26,098 nucleotides of DNA from Planctomycetota bacterium (GTDB lineage: Bacteria; Planctomycetota; UBA1135). The translations under genes were made by a program, and so were the position numbers. The stretch covers positions 9,560-35,657 of the forward strand of contig JACNJP010000224.1 of the NCBI GenBank assembly GCA_014382465.1. Reading direction: 5' to 3'. This document shows positions 1-6,967 of this stretch, piece after piece (position 1 is the stretch's first letter; the number at the start of each line of letters is the position of its first letter). Under the pieces are notes generated by a model, which saw only the letters and a list, made by a program, of their open reading frames with translations, was not told the DNA's origin and searched no databases.

Positions 1-850
1 GAAGGGGGGGGGGGTGGTGGGCGTGGGGGTGGGGGGGGAGGTGGCGGCCCCCGCCACGGGGGGCGGGGCCGGCGACGGGGTTGGGGTTCAGCAGCACCGG
101 CGGCAGGGCCTCGGCCGAGAGGTGGATGGCGTCGAAGCTCCAGCCGTGAAGGTCGGGGCTGTTGCCCGACTGCAGGCGGATCTCGTTGAAGGTCAGGTCC
201 GCGACCGTGGTGTCGAGGTCGGGGGCGGTGACCGCCGGATCGGGGTGGCTGGCGGCTGGGTCCAGCCACAACCGGACGCGCTCGTCGCCGGTTTGGAAGT
301 CGATGCGGTAGACCAGGTGGGTCTGGTTCAGCACGCTGGAGCCGGGGACGGTCAGCGCCGGGGAGCCGGGGCTCTCGAGCCCCCACTCGGTGGTGCCGCT
401 GGGGCTGCCGAGGAACAGCTGCTCGGCCACCAACCACAGGTTGAGCGACAGGCCGCCGTAGTCGTCGTTGCTGCTGAGGTCGCGCACCGACAGGAAGCTG
501 ACGTAGACCACCGAGCCGTCGACGCCGAGCTCGAGGTTCGGGTCGACCAGGGAGCCGAGGTCGGCGGTGTCGATCTTGCGGTAGGAGCCGTCGTTGTCGC
601 GGACGGTCTTGGCGCGGTTGCCGCGGGCGTCGAGGCCGGGAGCCTCGACCATGGCGGCGTAGCCGCTGAGGCCGGAGTACCACTTGTCGGCCCAGCCGAA
701 GCCGCCGTCGGGCGGCGTGACGAAGCCGAGCGGGCCGGGGGCGTACTCGAAGCTCTCGGCGGCGAAGGTCTCGTAGATCTGGGCCCGGAGATCGGCGCCG
801 GTGAAGGCGGCGGCGCCGGCTAGCAGGAGGGCGAACGGAAGGGTCTTCAT
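1..850 (-). CDS. Secreted concanavalin-like protein, 3' end missing
   Basis: The ATG at 850 opens a reading frame of 283 codons that has no stop before the window edge, so the C-terminus is missing. It begins MKTLPFALLLAGAAAFTGAD, a Sec signal peptide. The mature part has motifs typical of secreted jelly-roll (LamG/concanavalin-like) proteins of environmental bacteria: an early FESFEYAPG-type stretch, VVYVSFL, a YRIDF strand and a late FDAIHLS strand. No catalytic residue is evident, so the likely role is a secreted or surface-exposed protein, perhaps carbohydrate-binding or sorted by a C-terminal tag that lies off the window. It starts 23 bases after the GH13 stop codon and is probably cotranscribed with it. 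The last ~25 codons are a poly-G/C tract of doubtful quality. Function is uncertain; the secreted nature is clear. Confidence 0.72.
   Translation of the reverse strand, partial: MKTLPFALLLAGAAAFTGADLRAQIYETFAAESFEYAPGPLGFVTPPDGGFGWADKWYSGLSGYAAMVEAPGLDARGNRAKTVRDNDGSYRKIDTADLGSLVDPNLELGVDGSVVYVSFLSVRDLSSNDDYGGLSLNLWLVAEQLFLGSPSGTTEWGLESPGSPALTVPGSSVLNQTHLVYRIDFQTGDERVRLWLDPAASHPDPAVTAPDLDTTVADLTFNEIRLQSGNSPDLHGWSFDAIHLSAEALPPVLLNPNPVAGPAPRGGGRHLPPHPHAHHPPPL
41..57. repeat. Short perfect inverted repeat at window edge
   Basis: GTGGCGG (41-47) and CCGCCAC (51-57) are perfect inverted arms with a 3-base CCC loop, next to long G runs at positions 4-39. The hairpin lies inside the reading frame of the partial secreted protein. 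It may be real but could equally be a contig-end artefact; it has no adjacent T tract and is not called a terminator. Confidence 0.4.
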
Positions 851-873
851 GGCGAAGGGGTGAGGGAGCGGGT

Positions 874-3060
874 TCACTGCGAGAGGATCACGACCGAGTA
901 GGGGCCGACGCCGATGTCGCCGGTGTAGGGCATGCCGTCGCGGCCCTGGTTGAGGGCCGTGAAGTCCAGGCTCGGGTGGTCGCCGAAGGCGGGGTCGTAG
1001 CCGCTCCAATCGCTGTTGAAGCGCACGCGCCAGGTGCCGCCGCGGGGGACGCCGAAGAGGTAGCTGGGATAGGAGCGGTTGGCCATGTTGACGACGACGA
1101 TCACGTCGTCGCCGGCGCCGCCCTGGTCCCAGCGGTGGAACACCACCACCTTGTCGTTGTCGTTGACGTGGTGGACGTTCACGCCCTGGCCCTTGAGCCC
1201 GGCTGTGTCGTCGTTCCAGTCGCGCCGCAGCCGGATCAGGTCGCGGTAGAGGTCGTGGATGCCGGCGAAGGTGGTGAGCTTGTTCCAGTCGACCGGGTCG
1301 GTGTCGGAGAAGAAGCCGTCTTCGAGGATCTCCTGGCCCTGGAAGATCATCGGCACACCGGGGCTGGTCATGACCAACGCGGCGCCGAGGGTGCTGCGCT
1401 TCTTGGAGTACCAGCTCGCGGCGTTGCCGGGCCAGATCTCCTCGGGGACGCGCGACTTGCCGTTGGCGACCTCGTCGTGCGACTCGGTGTAGATCACGCG
1501 TTGGGTGGCGTCGCCGTTGTAGTTGTGCGTGATGGCGTCGCGCACCGACCACATGTCGCGGTTGTTGTCGTTGGGGTCGATGATCGCGGCGCGGACCGGG
1601 TGGACGAACTCGGCGTCCCACTGGCTGTCGAAGCCTGCGCCGCCGGCGCTGGTCGGCCTGGTGATCCAGGCGTTGTTCCACATGTCCTCGGCGATGTTGA
1701 TCTTCCAGCCCTGCGAGGCGTCGATGTCGTCGTTGATCCACTGCAGCAGCGACCAGGCCTCGGGGATGTCGCCGAGCGGGCCGTTGCGCATGTAGGAGGT
1801 CGAGTCCCAGCGCAGGCCGTCGGCGCGGTAGTCCGAGAGCCAGTTCATGGCGTTGTCGCGGATGTATTGGCGGACCTCGGGGCGGCTGTAGTCGGGGCGG
1901 GTGTCGCCCCACGGCGTCTGGGCGCGGACGTCGTTGTAGAAGTAGATGCCGCCGTAGCCGCCGGCCGACCAGCCGTCGAACTGCCACAGGTCGAGGTCGC
2001 CCGGGCCGTAGTGGTTGTGGATGAGGTCGAGCACCACGGCGATGCCGTGCTCGTGGGCGTCCCTGATGAAGCCCTTGAGGCCCTCCGGGCCGCCGTAGTG
2101 GCTCTCCACCGCCCACGGCTGGGACGGGTTGTAGCCCCACGAGTAGTTGCCGGGGAACTCCATCACCGGCATCAGCTCGATGACGTTGACGCCGAGGTCC
2201 TGGAGGTAGGCCAGCTTCTGCCGCGCGCTGGCGAAGGTCCCGGGCTGGCCGCCGGGCTGGTCGTTGAAGGTGCCGGCGTGCAGCTCGTAAACGACCATGT
2301 CGTTCCACGCCGGGGTGCTCCAGCTCTGGGTGCCCCAGTCGAAGTCTTGGTGGTCGTAGACCACGGTGTCGCCGACCGAGCTGGTGACGCGGTGGGCGCG
2401 CGGGTCGTTGCGCCACTGGGTGAAGGCGCCGGTGTCGATGACGTACTGGTACTCGGCGCCGGGGGTGACGTTGCGGACGTCGATCGACCAGTTGCCGTTG
2501 CCCTCGCCGACCAGCGGGTTGAGGCTCGACGACCAGTTGTTGAAGCTGCCGGCGATCGTGACCGCGGCGGCGTTCGGCGCCCACACCCGGAAGGCGGTGC
2601 CGGCGGCGCCCGGGACCGGCGACGGGTAGGGGTTCGCGCCCATGCCGTCGTGCTGCGACGGGATCAGCTCGCGGCCGTAGCTGATCTGGTACTGGGTGCC
2701 CTCGGGCCGCCAGACGCCGACGTGCCAGGTGCCGCTGGTCAGGACCGCGGCGGTCTGGCCGTTGAGGACGATGCTCTCGTCGCTGGTGCCCGGGACCGCG
2801 GAGCGGGCGTCGAAGCTGGTGTGGCTCGGACGCCTGGCCTTGCGCAGATAGAGGTCGGCGCCGCCGCCGGAGACCTGGGTGGTGGCGACGCGGATCTGCG
2901 GGTCGCCGTCCCACACCGTGAATTGGTAGTGGTCCCAGCCCGCCTTGGCCGGCGGCGCCGGAGCCAGGGGCTGCCGCGGGCTGACCTGCTGGGCGGACAG
3001 CGTCCCCGCGAAGAGCAGGAGCAGGCTGAGGGGCAGGCGGGGGAAGCGGATCGAGGCCAT
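874..3060 (-). CDS. Secreted GH13 alpha-glucan enzyme (branching-enzyme/amylase-like) with PPC and CBM48 domains
   Basis: A 728-residue extracellular alpha-glucan-active enzyme. The ATG at 3060 is chosen because a Sec signal peptide (about residues 1-24, ending LSAQ) starts there; a longer frame to 3135 would bury it. Domains in order: a pre-peptidase-C-terminal-like beta domain (about 40-130; ADLYLRK, HVGVWRPEG), a CBM48 E-set (about 155-240; FRVWAPNAAAVTIAGSFNNW), a TIM barrel (about 255-640) and a C-terminal beta domain. The four GH13 regions are intact: DLIHNH (345-350), GLRWD with nucleophile Asp419, INIAED with acid/base Glu458, and ESHDEV with Asp529. The ESHDEV motif and domain order most resemble 1,4-alpha-glucan branching enzymes, but these are normally cytoplasmic, so hydrolysis or transglycosylation of external starch or glycogen is equally possible. 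The gene is divergent from the CBM48-ArsR gene. Confidence 0.9.
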   Translation of the reverse strand: MASIRFPRLPLSLLLLFAGTLSAQQVSPRQPLAPAPPAKAGWDHYQFTVWDGDPQIRVATTQVSGGGADLYLRKARRPSHTSFDARSAVPGTSDESIVLNGQTAAVLTSGTWHVGVWRPEGTQYQISYGRELIPSQHDGMGANPYPSPVPGAAGTAFRVWAPNAAAVTIAGSFNNWSSSLNPLVGEGNGNWSIDVRNVTPGAEYQYVIDTGAFTQWRNDPRAHRVTSSVGDTVVYDHQDFDWGTQSWSTPAWNDMVVYELHAGTFNDQPGGQPGTFASARQKLAYLQDLGVNVIELMPVMEFPGNYSWGYNPSQPWAVESHYGGPEGLKGFIRDAHEHGIAVVLDLIHNHYGPGDLDLWQFDGWSAGGYGGIYFYNDVRAQTPWGDTRPDYSRPEVRQYIRDNAMNWLSDYRADGLRWDSTSYMRNGPLGDIPEAWSLLQWINDDIDASQGWKINIAEDMWNNAWITRPTSAGGAGFDSQWDAEFVHPVRAAIIDPNDNNRDMWSVRDAITHNYNGDATQRVIYTESHDEVANGKSRVPEEIWPGNAASWYSKKRSTLGAALVMTSPGVPMIFQGQEILEDGFFSDTDPVDWNKLTTFAGIHDLYRDLIRLRRDWNDDTAGLKGQGVNVHHVNDNDKVVVFHRWDQGGAGDDVIVVVNMANRSYPSYLFGVPRGGTWRVRFNSDWSGYDPAFGDHPSLDFTALNQGRDGMPYTGDIGVGPYSVVILSQ

Positions 3061-3287
3061 GGGGGGTCCGCGGACGAAGGTCGATGCTAACGGAAAGCCG
3101 GGGGTTTGAGGGGGTCCTTTTGAAATTTGCCCCAAGATTTCATTAAGCCGTGGCGCGCGGCTCGTGAAGTCCTATTCTACCCAGGAACAAGCCTCCCGGC
3201 TTGGCTCCCGCCGCCGTCCGGCCGCCTTCTGGGCCCCCCAGGGCCAGAGACTTGCCTTTCCCGGTCCTTGGGCCGACATTCACCCCC
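3061..3287. promoter_or_regulatory. Divergent intergenic region with relatively AT-rich core
   Basis: These 227 bases separate the GH13 gene from the CBM48-ArsR gene and hold the only conspicuously AT-rich patch nearby (about 3118-3146). This is the natural place for the promoter and operator of the secreted enzyme. For the rightward gene, TTGCCT (3252-3257) lies 17 bases before GACATT (3275-3280), which ends only seven bases before the ATG at 3288. For the leftward gene a TAGCAT hexamer (complement of 3084-3089) is a weak -10 candidate. No clear operator palindrome was recognised by eye. Confidence 0.35.
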
Positions 3288-4148
3288 ATGCCTCTGGAAA
3301 TCGTCGATCAGGGCGAAGGACGCTGGCTGGTCACCTTCCGCTACCGCTCCCCCGGCCCTGCCGCCGAACCGCGGCGGCGCCCGGTCAGCCTGGCGGGGAC
3401 CTTCAACGACTGGGACCCTGGAGCCACCCCGATGGCCCTGGAGGCCGCCGGGGAGTGGTGGACGGTCACGCTGGACCTGCCGGAGGGGGAGCACCTCTAC
3501 AAGTTCGTCCTCGACGAGGAGGAGTGGGAGCCCGATCCGGACAACCCCGCCACCCTGGAGGACGCCTTCCTCGGCACCAACTCGGTGCTGGAGCTGGGCC
3601 GCCTGGCCGGCCGGCTGCCGTCGCTGTCGGTGGAGAGCGACCACCAGTGGCGGGCGGTGACCTCGCCGCGCCGGCTCGAGATCATGGAATTCCTGCTCTC
3701 GGCCGCCCCGTGCTCGGTCGCCGCGCTCGCCGAGGTCATGGACGCCGCCGCCGACGGCCTCTACCACCACCTTCGCATCCTGCGCAAGGCCGGGCTGGTC
3801 CGCGAGGTCGGCAAGGTCGACGTCGCCGGCCGCGCGGTGCCGGTCTTCGACGTCGTCGCCCGCGAGCTGCGCTTCCTCGGCACGGAGGACCCCGAGCGCC
3901 TGGTCGCCCTGTGGCGCTGCCTCGGCCGCCGCGCCACCCGCATGCTCCAGGCCGCCGGCGACCCCGGAGAGACCCGCCTCTCCCTCCGCTCCGACACCGG
4001 CTGGCTCGACGACGAGATGTTCGGCAAGGTCCGCAAGCACCTGCTCCACATCCACCGCATCTTCGCCGAAGGCCGCCAAAGCCGCGTCGGCTCCCTCTAC
4101 TCCCTCACCCACCTCCTCTCCCCCATCGAGAGGTCGAGACGCAATTAG
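3288..4148 (+). CDS. CBM48/AMPK-type glycogen-binding domain fused to ArsR-like winged-helix regulator
   Basis: A 286-residue soluble protein combining two domains rarely found together. Residues about 30-104 form an E-set glycogen-binding module: VSLAGTFNDWDP, EWWTVTLDLPEGEHLYKFVLD and the closing LGTNSVLEL. Residues about 110-190 are an ArsR/HTH_20-like winged helix: SPRRLEIMEFLL, SVAALAEVM, LYHHLRILRKAGLVREVG. The C-terminal ~95 residues are probably helical and of unknown role. There is no signal peptide or membrane segment. I infer a cytoplasmic DNA-binding protein whose activity responds to glycogen or maltooligosaccharide, possibly controlling the divergent GH13 gene. The ATG at 3288 is preferred over an upstream frame start (3201), whose extra 29 residues are low-complexity and precede the promoter-like box. 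The stop codon lies inside the intergenic repeat. Domain assignment is strong; ligand and target are inference. Confidence 0.85.
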   Translation: MPLEIVDQGEGRWLVTFRYRSPGPAAEPRRRPVSLAGTFNDWDPGATPMALEAAGEWWTVTLDLPEGEHLYKFVLDEEEWEPDPDNPATLEDAFLGTNSVLELGRLAGRLPSLSVESDHQWRAVTSPRRLEIMEFLLSAAPCSVAALAEVMDAAADGLYHHLRILRKAGLVREVGKVDVAGRAVPVFDVVARELRFLGTEDPERLVALWRCLGRRATRMLQAAGDPGETRLSLRSDTGWLDDEMFGKVRKHLLHIHRIFAEGRQSRVGSLYSLTHLLSPIERSRRN

Positions 4149-4192
4149 GGGTCAGACATCGATTGAAATGGGAGGTACGACCCCGGTTTCTA
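4143..4192. repeat. Intergenic repeat, partial copy (GGGGTCAGAC family)
   Basis: The first 23 bases (4143-4165, beginning AATTAGGGGTCAGACATCG) are identical to 24699-24721. The copy supplies the TAG stop of the CBM48-ArsR gene (4146-4148) and reaches the stop of the convergent MATE-like gene. Downstream, GACCCC at 4179-4184 can pair with GGGGTC at 4148-4153, giving only a short stem, so this is a half or decayed copy. The GGGGTCAGAC core resembles REP-like sequences associated with Y1 (REP-associated tyrosine) transposases; no such transposase is in this window. Confidence 0.7.
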
Positions 4193-5503
4193 CCTGATGT
4201 AGTGGCGGGCGCGGAAGGCTAGCCAGGCGGTCTGGAGGAGGCCGCCGACGACGAAGGTGCAGACGGCGAACAGGATGCCGGTCCAGCCGCTCCAGGCGAC
4301 GCCGGCGGCCAGGCCGACGACCGCGACGATGACGTAGAGCAGCACCGCTTCGGTGATCCCGCGAGTCTTGCGCTCGTGGACCAGGACGCCCTGGAACCAG
4401 CTCTGGAGCGCCTGGTAGGCCGGCATCAGCACGGCGAAGAGGATCGCCGACGCGGCCAGCGCCGCCAGCTCGGGCCGCAGGCCGTAGACGCTGCGGAACA
4501 TCATCTCCCCGAGCGGGGTGACCGCCAGCACCGCCAGCAGTCCAGCGGTCGTGGCTCCCAGGACGTAGGCGAAGCGACGGAGGGCGCGCGCGGCGCCCGG
4601 CTCGCCGAGCAGCGCCACCACCACCTCGTTGTAGGCGAAGCCGGTCGAGCGCAGCAGGAACACCAGGCCGTGCACCGAGCTCCACACCGCCAGCGACGGC
4701 AGCGCGTCCGGCATGCGGCTCATGGCGGCCGAACCCGCCGGCTGGATCAGCAGCGTCAGCAGCGGCGTCATCGCCAGCGGCAGGTAGAAGCGGGTGAAGG
4801 AGCGGCGCGAGAGCGGCTCCTTGCCCGGCGCGGCGACGAATACCCGCTGCCGAAGCACCGGCTGCACGCACCAGCCGGCGAACACCGCCTCGGCCGTCAC
4901 CCCCGCGGCGATCGCCAGCGAGCCGACGACGATGCCCGGCCCGATCTCGAAGTACTTGCCGCCGGCCAGAAAGCCGACCACCGTCACCATGCGCACGAAG
5001 GTGCCCGCGGCCACCAGCCGCGAGCGCTCGAAGCGGATCAGCACGCCCTGCTGGAAGCGCCGGTAGGCGATCGCCGCGGTCCACGGCAGCATGATCTTCA
5101 GGCCCAGCCGCCCCGGCTCGAGCACCTCCGCCGGCGCCCCGATCCAGCCGCTGGCGACCAGGTCGTAGAGCGGCGTGAAGGCGACCGCCGCGTGCAGCAG
5201 CGTCAGCAGCCCCGAGCTCCACCACATGAAGCGGCGCACCTTGCGGTAGGCCTCGCCGTCGACGCACAGCGCGGTCGACGCCGCCAGCAGCATGATGATC
5301 GGCCCCTCCACCACCAGCGCCACCGGGAACACCACCGAGCCCCAGGCGGCCAATTGGATATCCTGGTCCGCCATGCGCGCCACGAACATCGTGAACAGCG
5401 GCGACTCGCAGCCCATCAGGCCCCAGCTCAAGGCCAGCGGGAACCACAGCCGGAAGACGCGCCCGAGCCCGACCGGTGCGCGCGGGTCAGCGGGACCGGC
5501 CAA
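4190..5503 (-). CDS. MATE/ANKH-like polytopic membrane exporter
   Basis: A 437-residue protein made almost entirely of hydrophobic helices (about 11-12 membrane segments), with two similar halves as in the MATE/MOP flippase superfamily. The N-terminal pattern LWFPLALSWGLMGCESPLFT, followed by VVFPVALVVEGPIIMLLAAS, resembles the progressive-ankylosis (ANKH)-like branch more than classical drug exporters. It would move an unidentified small anion, metabolite or lipid-linked substrate across the inner membrane. The only plausible start is TTG at 5503, directly abutting the purF TGA (5504-5506) in the same frame. Expression therefore probably depends on termination-reinitiation after purF, unless a later ATG (residue 30) is used. 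Substrate is unknown; a polysaccharide or multidrug role cannot be excluded. Confidence 0.75.
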   Translation of the reverse strand: MAGPADPRAPVGLGRVFRLWFPLALSWGLMGCESPLFTMFVARMADQDIQLAAWGSVVFPVALVVEGPIIMLLAASTALCVDGEAYRKVRRFMWWSSGLLTLLHAAVAFTPLYDLVASGWIGAPAEVLEPGRLGLKIMLPWTAAIAYRRFQQGVLIRFERSRLVAAGTFVRMVTVVGFLAGGKYFEIGPGIVVGSLAIAAGVTAEAVFAGWCVQPVLRQRVFVAAPGKEPLSRRSFTRFYLPLAMTPLLTLLIQPAGSAAMSRMPDALPSLAVWSSVHGLVFLLRSTGFAYNEVVVALLGEPGAARALRRFAYVLGATTAGLLAVLAVTPLGEMMFRSVYGLRPELAALAASAILFAVLMPAYQALQSWFQGVLVHERKTRGITEAVLLYVIVAVVGLAAGVAWSGWTGILFAVCTFVVGGLLQTAWLAFRARHYIR

Positions 5504-6955
5504 TCAGCGCGCCGTCGCCCGCTCGGCTGCCAGCGCCTCGAGGTGCTCGGCGGCGTCGGCGGTGGGGTAGTCGCCGGTGAAGCAGCCGCTGCAGAAGGCC
5601 TTGACCTCGGGGTTGCCGGCGCGCGCCGCCTCGACCATGCTGTCGAGCTCCAGGTACACCAGGTGGTCGGCGCCGATCTCCTCGCGGATGGCCTCGTTGT
5701 CCTTGCCGCGGGCGATGAAGTCGTCCTCGGTCGCCATGTCGATGCCGTACGGGCACGGCGCGATCAGCGCCGGGCTGGTGACGGCCATGTAGACCTTGCG
5801 GGCGCCGGCGGCGCGGGCGATCTCGATGATCTTGCGGCTGGTGTTGCCGCGCACGATCGAGTCGTCGACCAGCAGCACGTCCTTGCCCTCGAACTCCAGC
5901 GGGATCGGGTTCAGCTTGCGCCGGATGGCGTCGCGCCGCTGCTGCTGATTGGGCATGATGAAGGTCCGGCCGACGTAGCGGTTCTTGATGAAGCCCTCGC
6001 GGTAGCTGATCTTCAGCTCCTGCGCCATGCGCATCGCCGCGTCGCGCGAGGAGTCCGGGATCGGGATCACCACGTCCGGGATCGGCGCGCCGCTCTCCAG
6101 CCACTGCTTGCCCAGGGCCTTGCCGAAGCGCCGCCGCGTCTTGTAGACGCTGATCTCGTCCAGGAAGCTGTCCGGCCGGGCGAAGTAGACCAGCTCGAAG
6201 ATGCACGGCCGGTGGGCCTTCTCCAGCACCTGGACGAACACCGGCTCCTCGCCGGGCCGGACGATGAAGACCTCGCCGGGCTTGAGGTCGCGCACCCGCT
6301 TGAAGCCGATGACGTCGAAGGCGACGCTCTCCGAGGCGGCGCACCACTCGGTGCCGCTCGGCGTGTCCCGGCGGCCGACCACGCAGGGTTTGATCCCGAC
6401 CGGGTCGCGGAAGGCGAACAGGTAGTTCTCGGACAGGATCCCGCCGACCGAGTAGGCCCCCTTGGTGCGGTGGAACACGCCCTCGACCGCCACCCTGATG
6501 CGGTCCTCCATCGACGCCAGCGGGTCGGCGGCGTTCAGCGCCTGGGCGAAGGCGTAGAGGATCGCCTCGACGTCGCAGGAGCTGGTCAGGCAGATGTTCT
6601 CCTGCGGGAACAGCCGGCCCTTGAGGTCGAGGAAGTTGGTCAGGTTGCCGTTGTGGGCCATCCCCACCCCGAAGGGGTAGTTGATGTAGAACGGCTGCGC
6701 GTCCTCGTCGCTGCCCATCCCCACGGTCGGATAGCGCACGTGTCCCACCGCCAGGTTGCCCTTCAGGCGCAGCATGTCCTGCGCCCGGAAGATGTCGCGC
6801 ACCATGCCGTTCTGCTTGCGCAGGTGGAACTTGCCGTCGTAGCTGAGGATCCCCGCGGCGTCCTGGCCGCGGTGCTGGAGCGCGATCAAGCCCTCGTAGA
6901 GCTCGGCCGCGACGTCGGTTCCGGGGAGGCCGGCGATGCCGATGAAGCCGCACAT
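5504..6955 (-). CDS. purF: Amidophosphoribosyltransferase
   Basis: This 483-residue enzyme catalyses the first committed step of purine synthesis: glutamine plus PRPP to 5-phosphoribosylamine, in the cytoplasm. The N-terminal glutaminase begins MCGFIGIAG with Cys2 as the nucleophile; LQHRGQDAAG and the GHVRYPT motif follow. The C-terminal phosphoribosyltransferase domain carries the PRPP loop VLLVDDSIVRGNT. Cysteines in HRPCIFE, APCPYG and FCSGCF match the four 4Fe-4S ligands of the Bacillus-type enzyme. Unlike the Bacillus protein there is no propeptide before the catalytic Cys, only the initiator Met. It starts 12 bases after the selU stop and abuts the MATE-like gene, so the three form a likely operon. 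Length and motifs are normal; confidence is high. Confidence 0.97.
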   Translation of the reverse strand: MCGFIGIAGLPGTDVAAELYEGLIALQHRGQDAAGILSYDGKFHLRKQNGMVRDIFRAQDMLRLKGNLAVGHVRYPTVGMGSDEDAQPFYINYPFGVGMAHNGNLTNFLDLKGRLFPQENICLTSSCDVEAILYAFAQALNAADPLASMEDRIRVAVEGVFHRTKGAYSVGGILSENYLFAFRDPVGIKPCVVGRRDTPSGTEWCAASESVAFDVIGFKRVRDLKPGEVFIVRPGEEPVFVQVLEKAHRPCIFELVYFARPDSFLDEISVYKTRRRFGKALGKQWLESGAPIPDVVIPIPDSSRDAAMRMAQELKISYREGFIKNRYVGRTFIMPNQQQRRDAIRRKLNPIPLEFEGKDVLLVDDSIVRGNTSRKIIEIARAAGARKVYMAVTSPALIAPCPYGIDMATEDDFIARGKDNEAIREEIGADHLVYLELDSMVEAARAGNPEVKAFCSGCFTGDYPTADAAEHLEALAAERATAR

Positions 6956-6967
6956 GTGCCGCGCATT

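Noticed and set aside
5504..5506. In-frame TGA between purF and the exporter as a possible selenocysteine codon, given selU nearby
   Set aside because: PurF ends at a natural C-terminus and the exporter begins a new fold. No Cys is expected at that position and no convincing SECIS-like hairpin was seen. SelU modifies tRNA and does not imply selenocysteine insertion.
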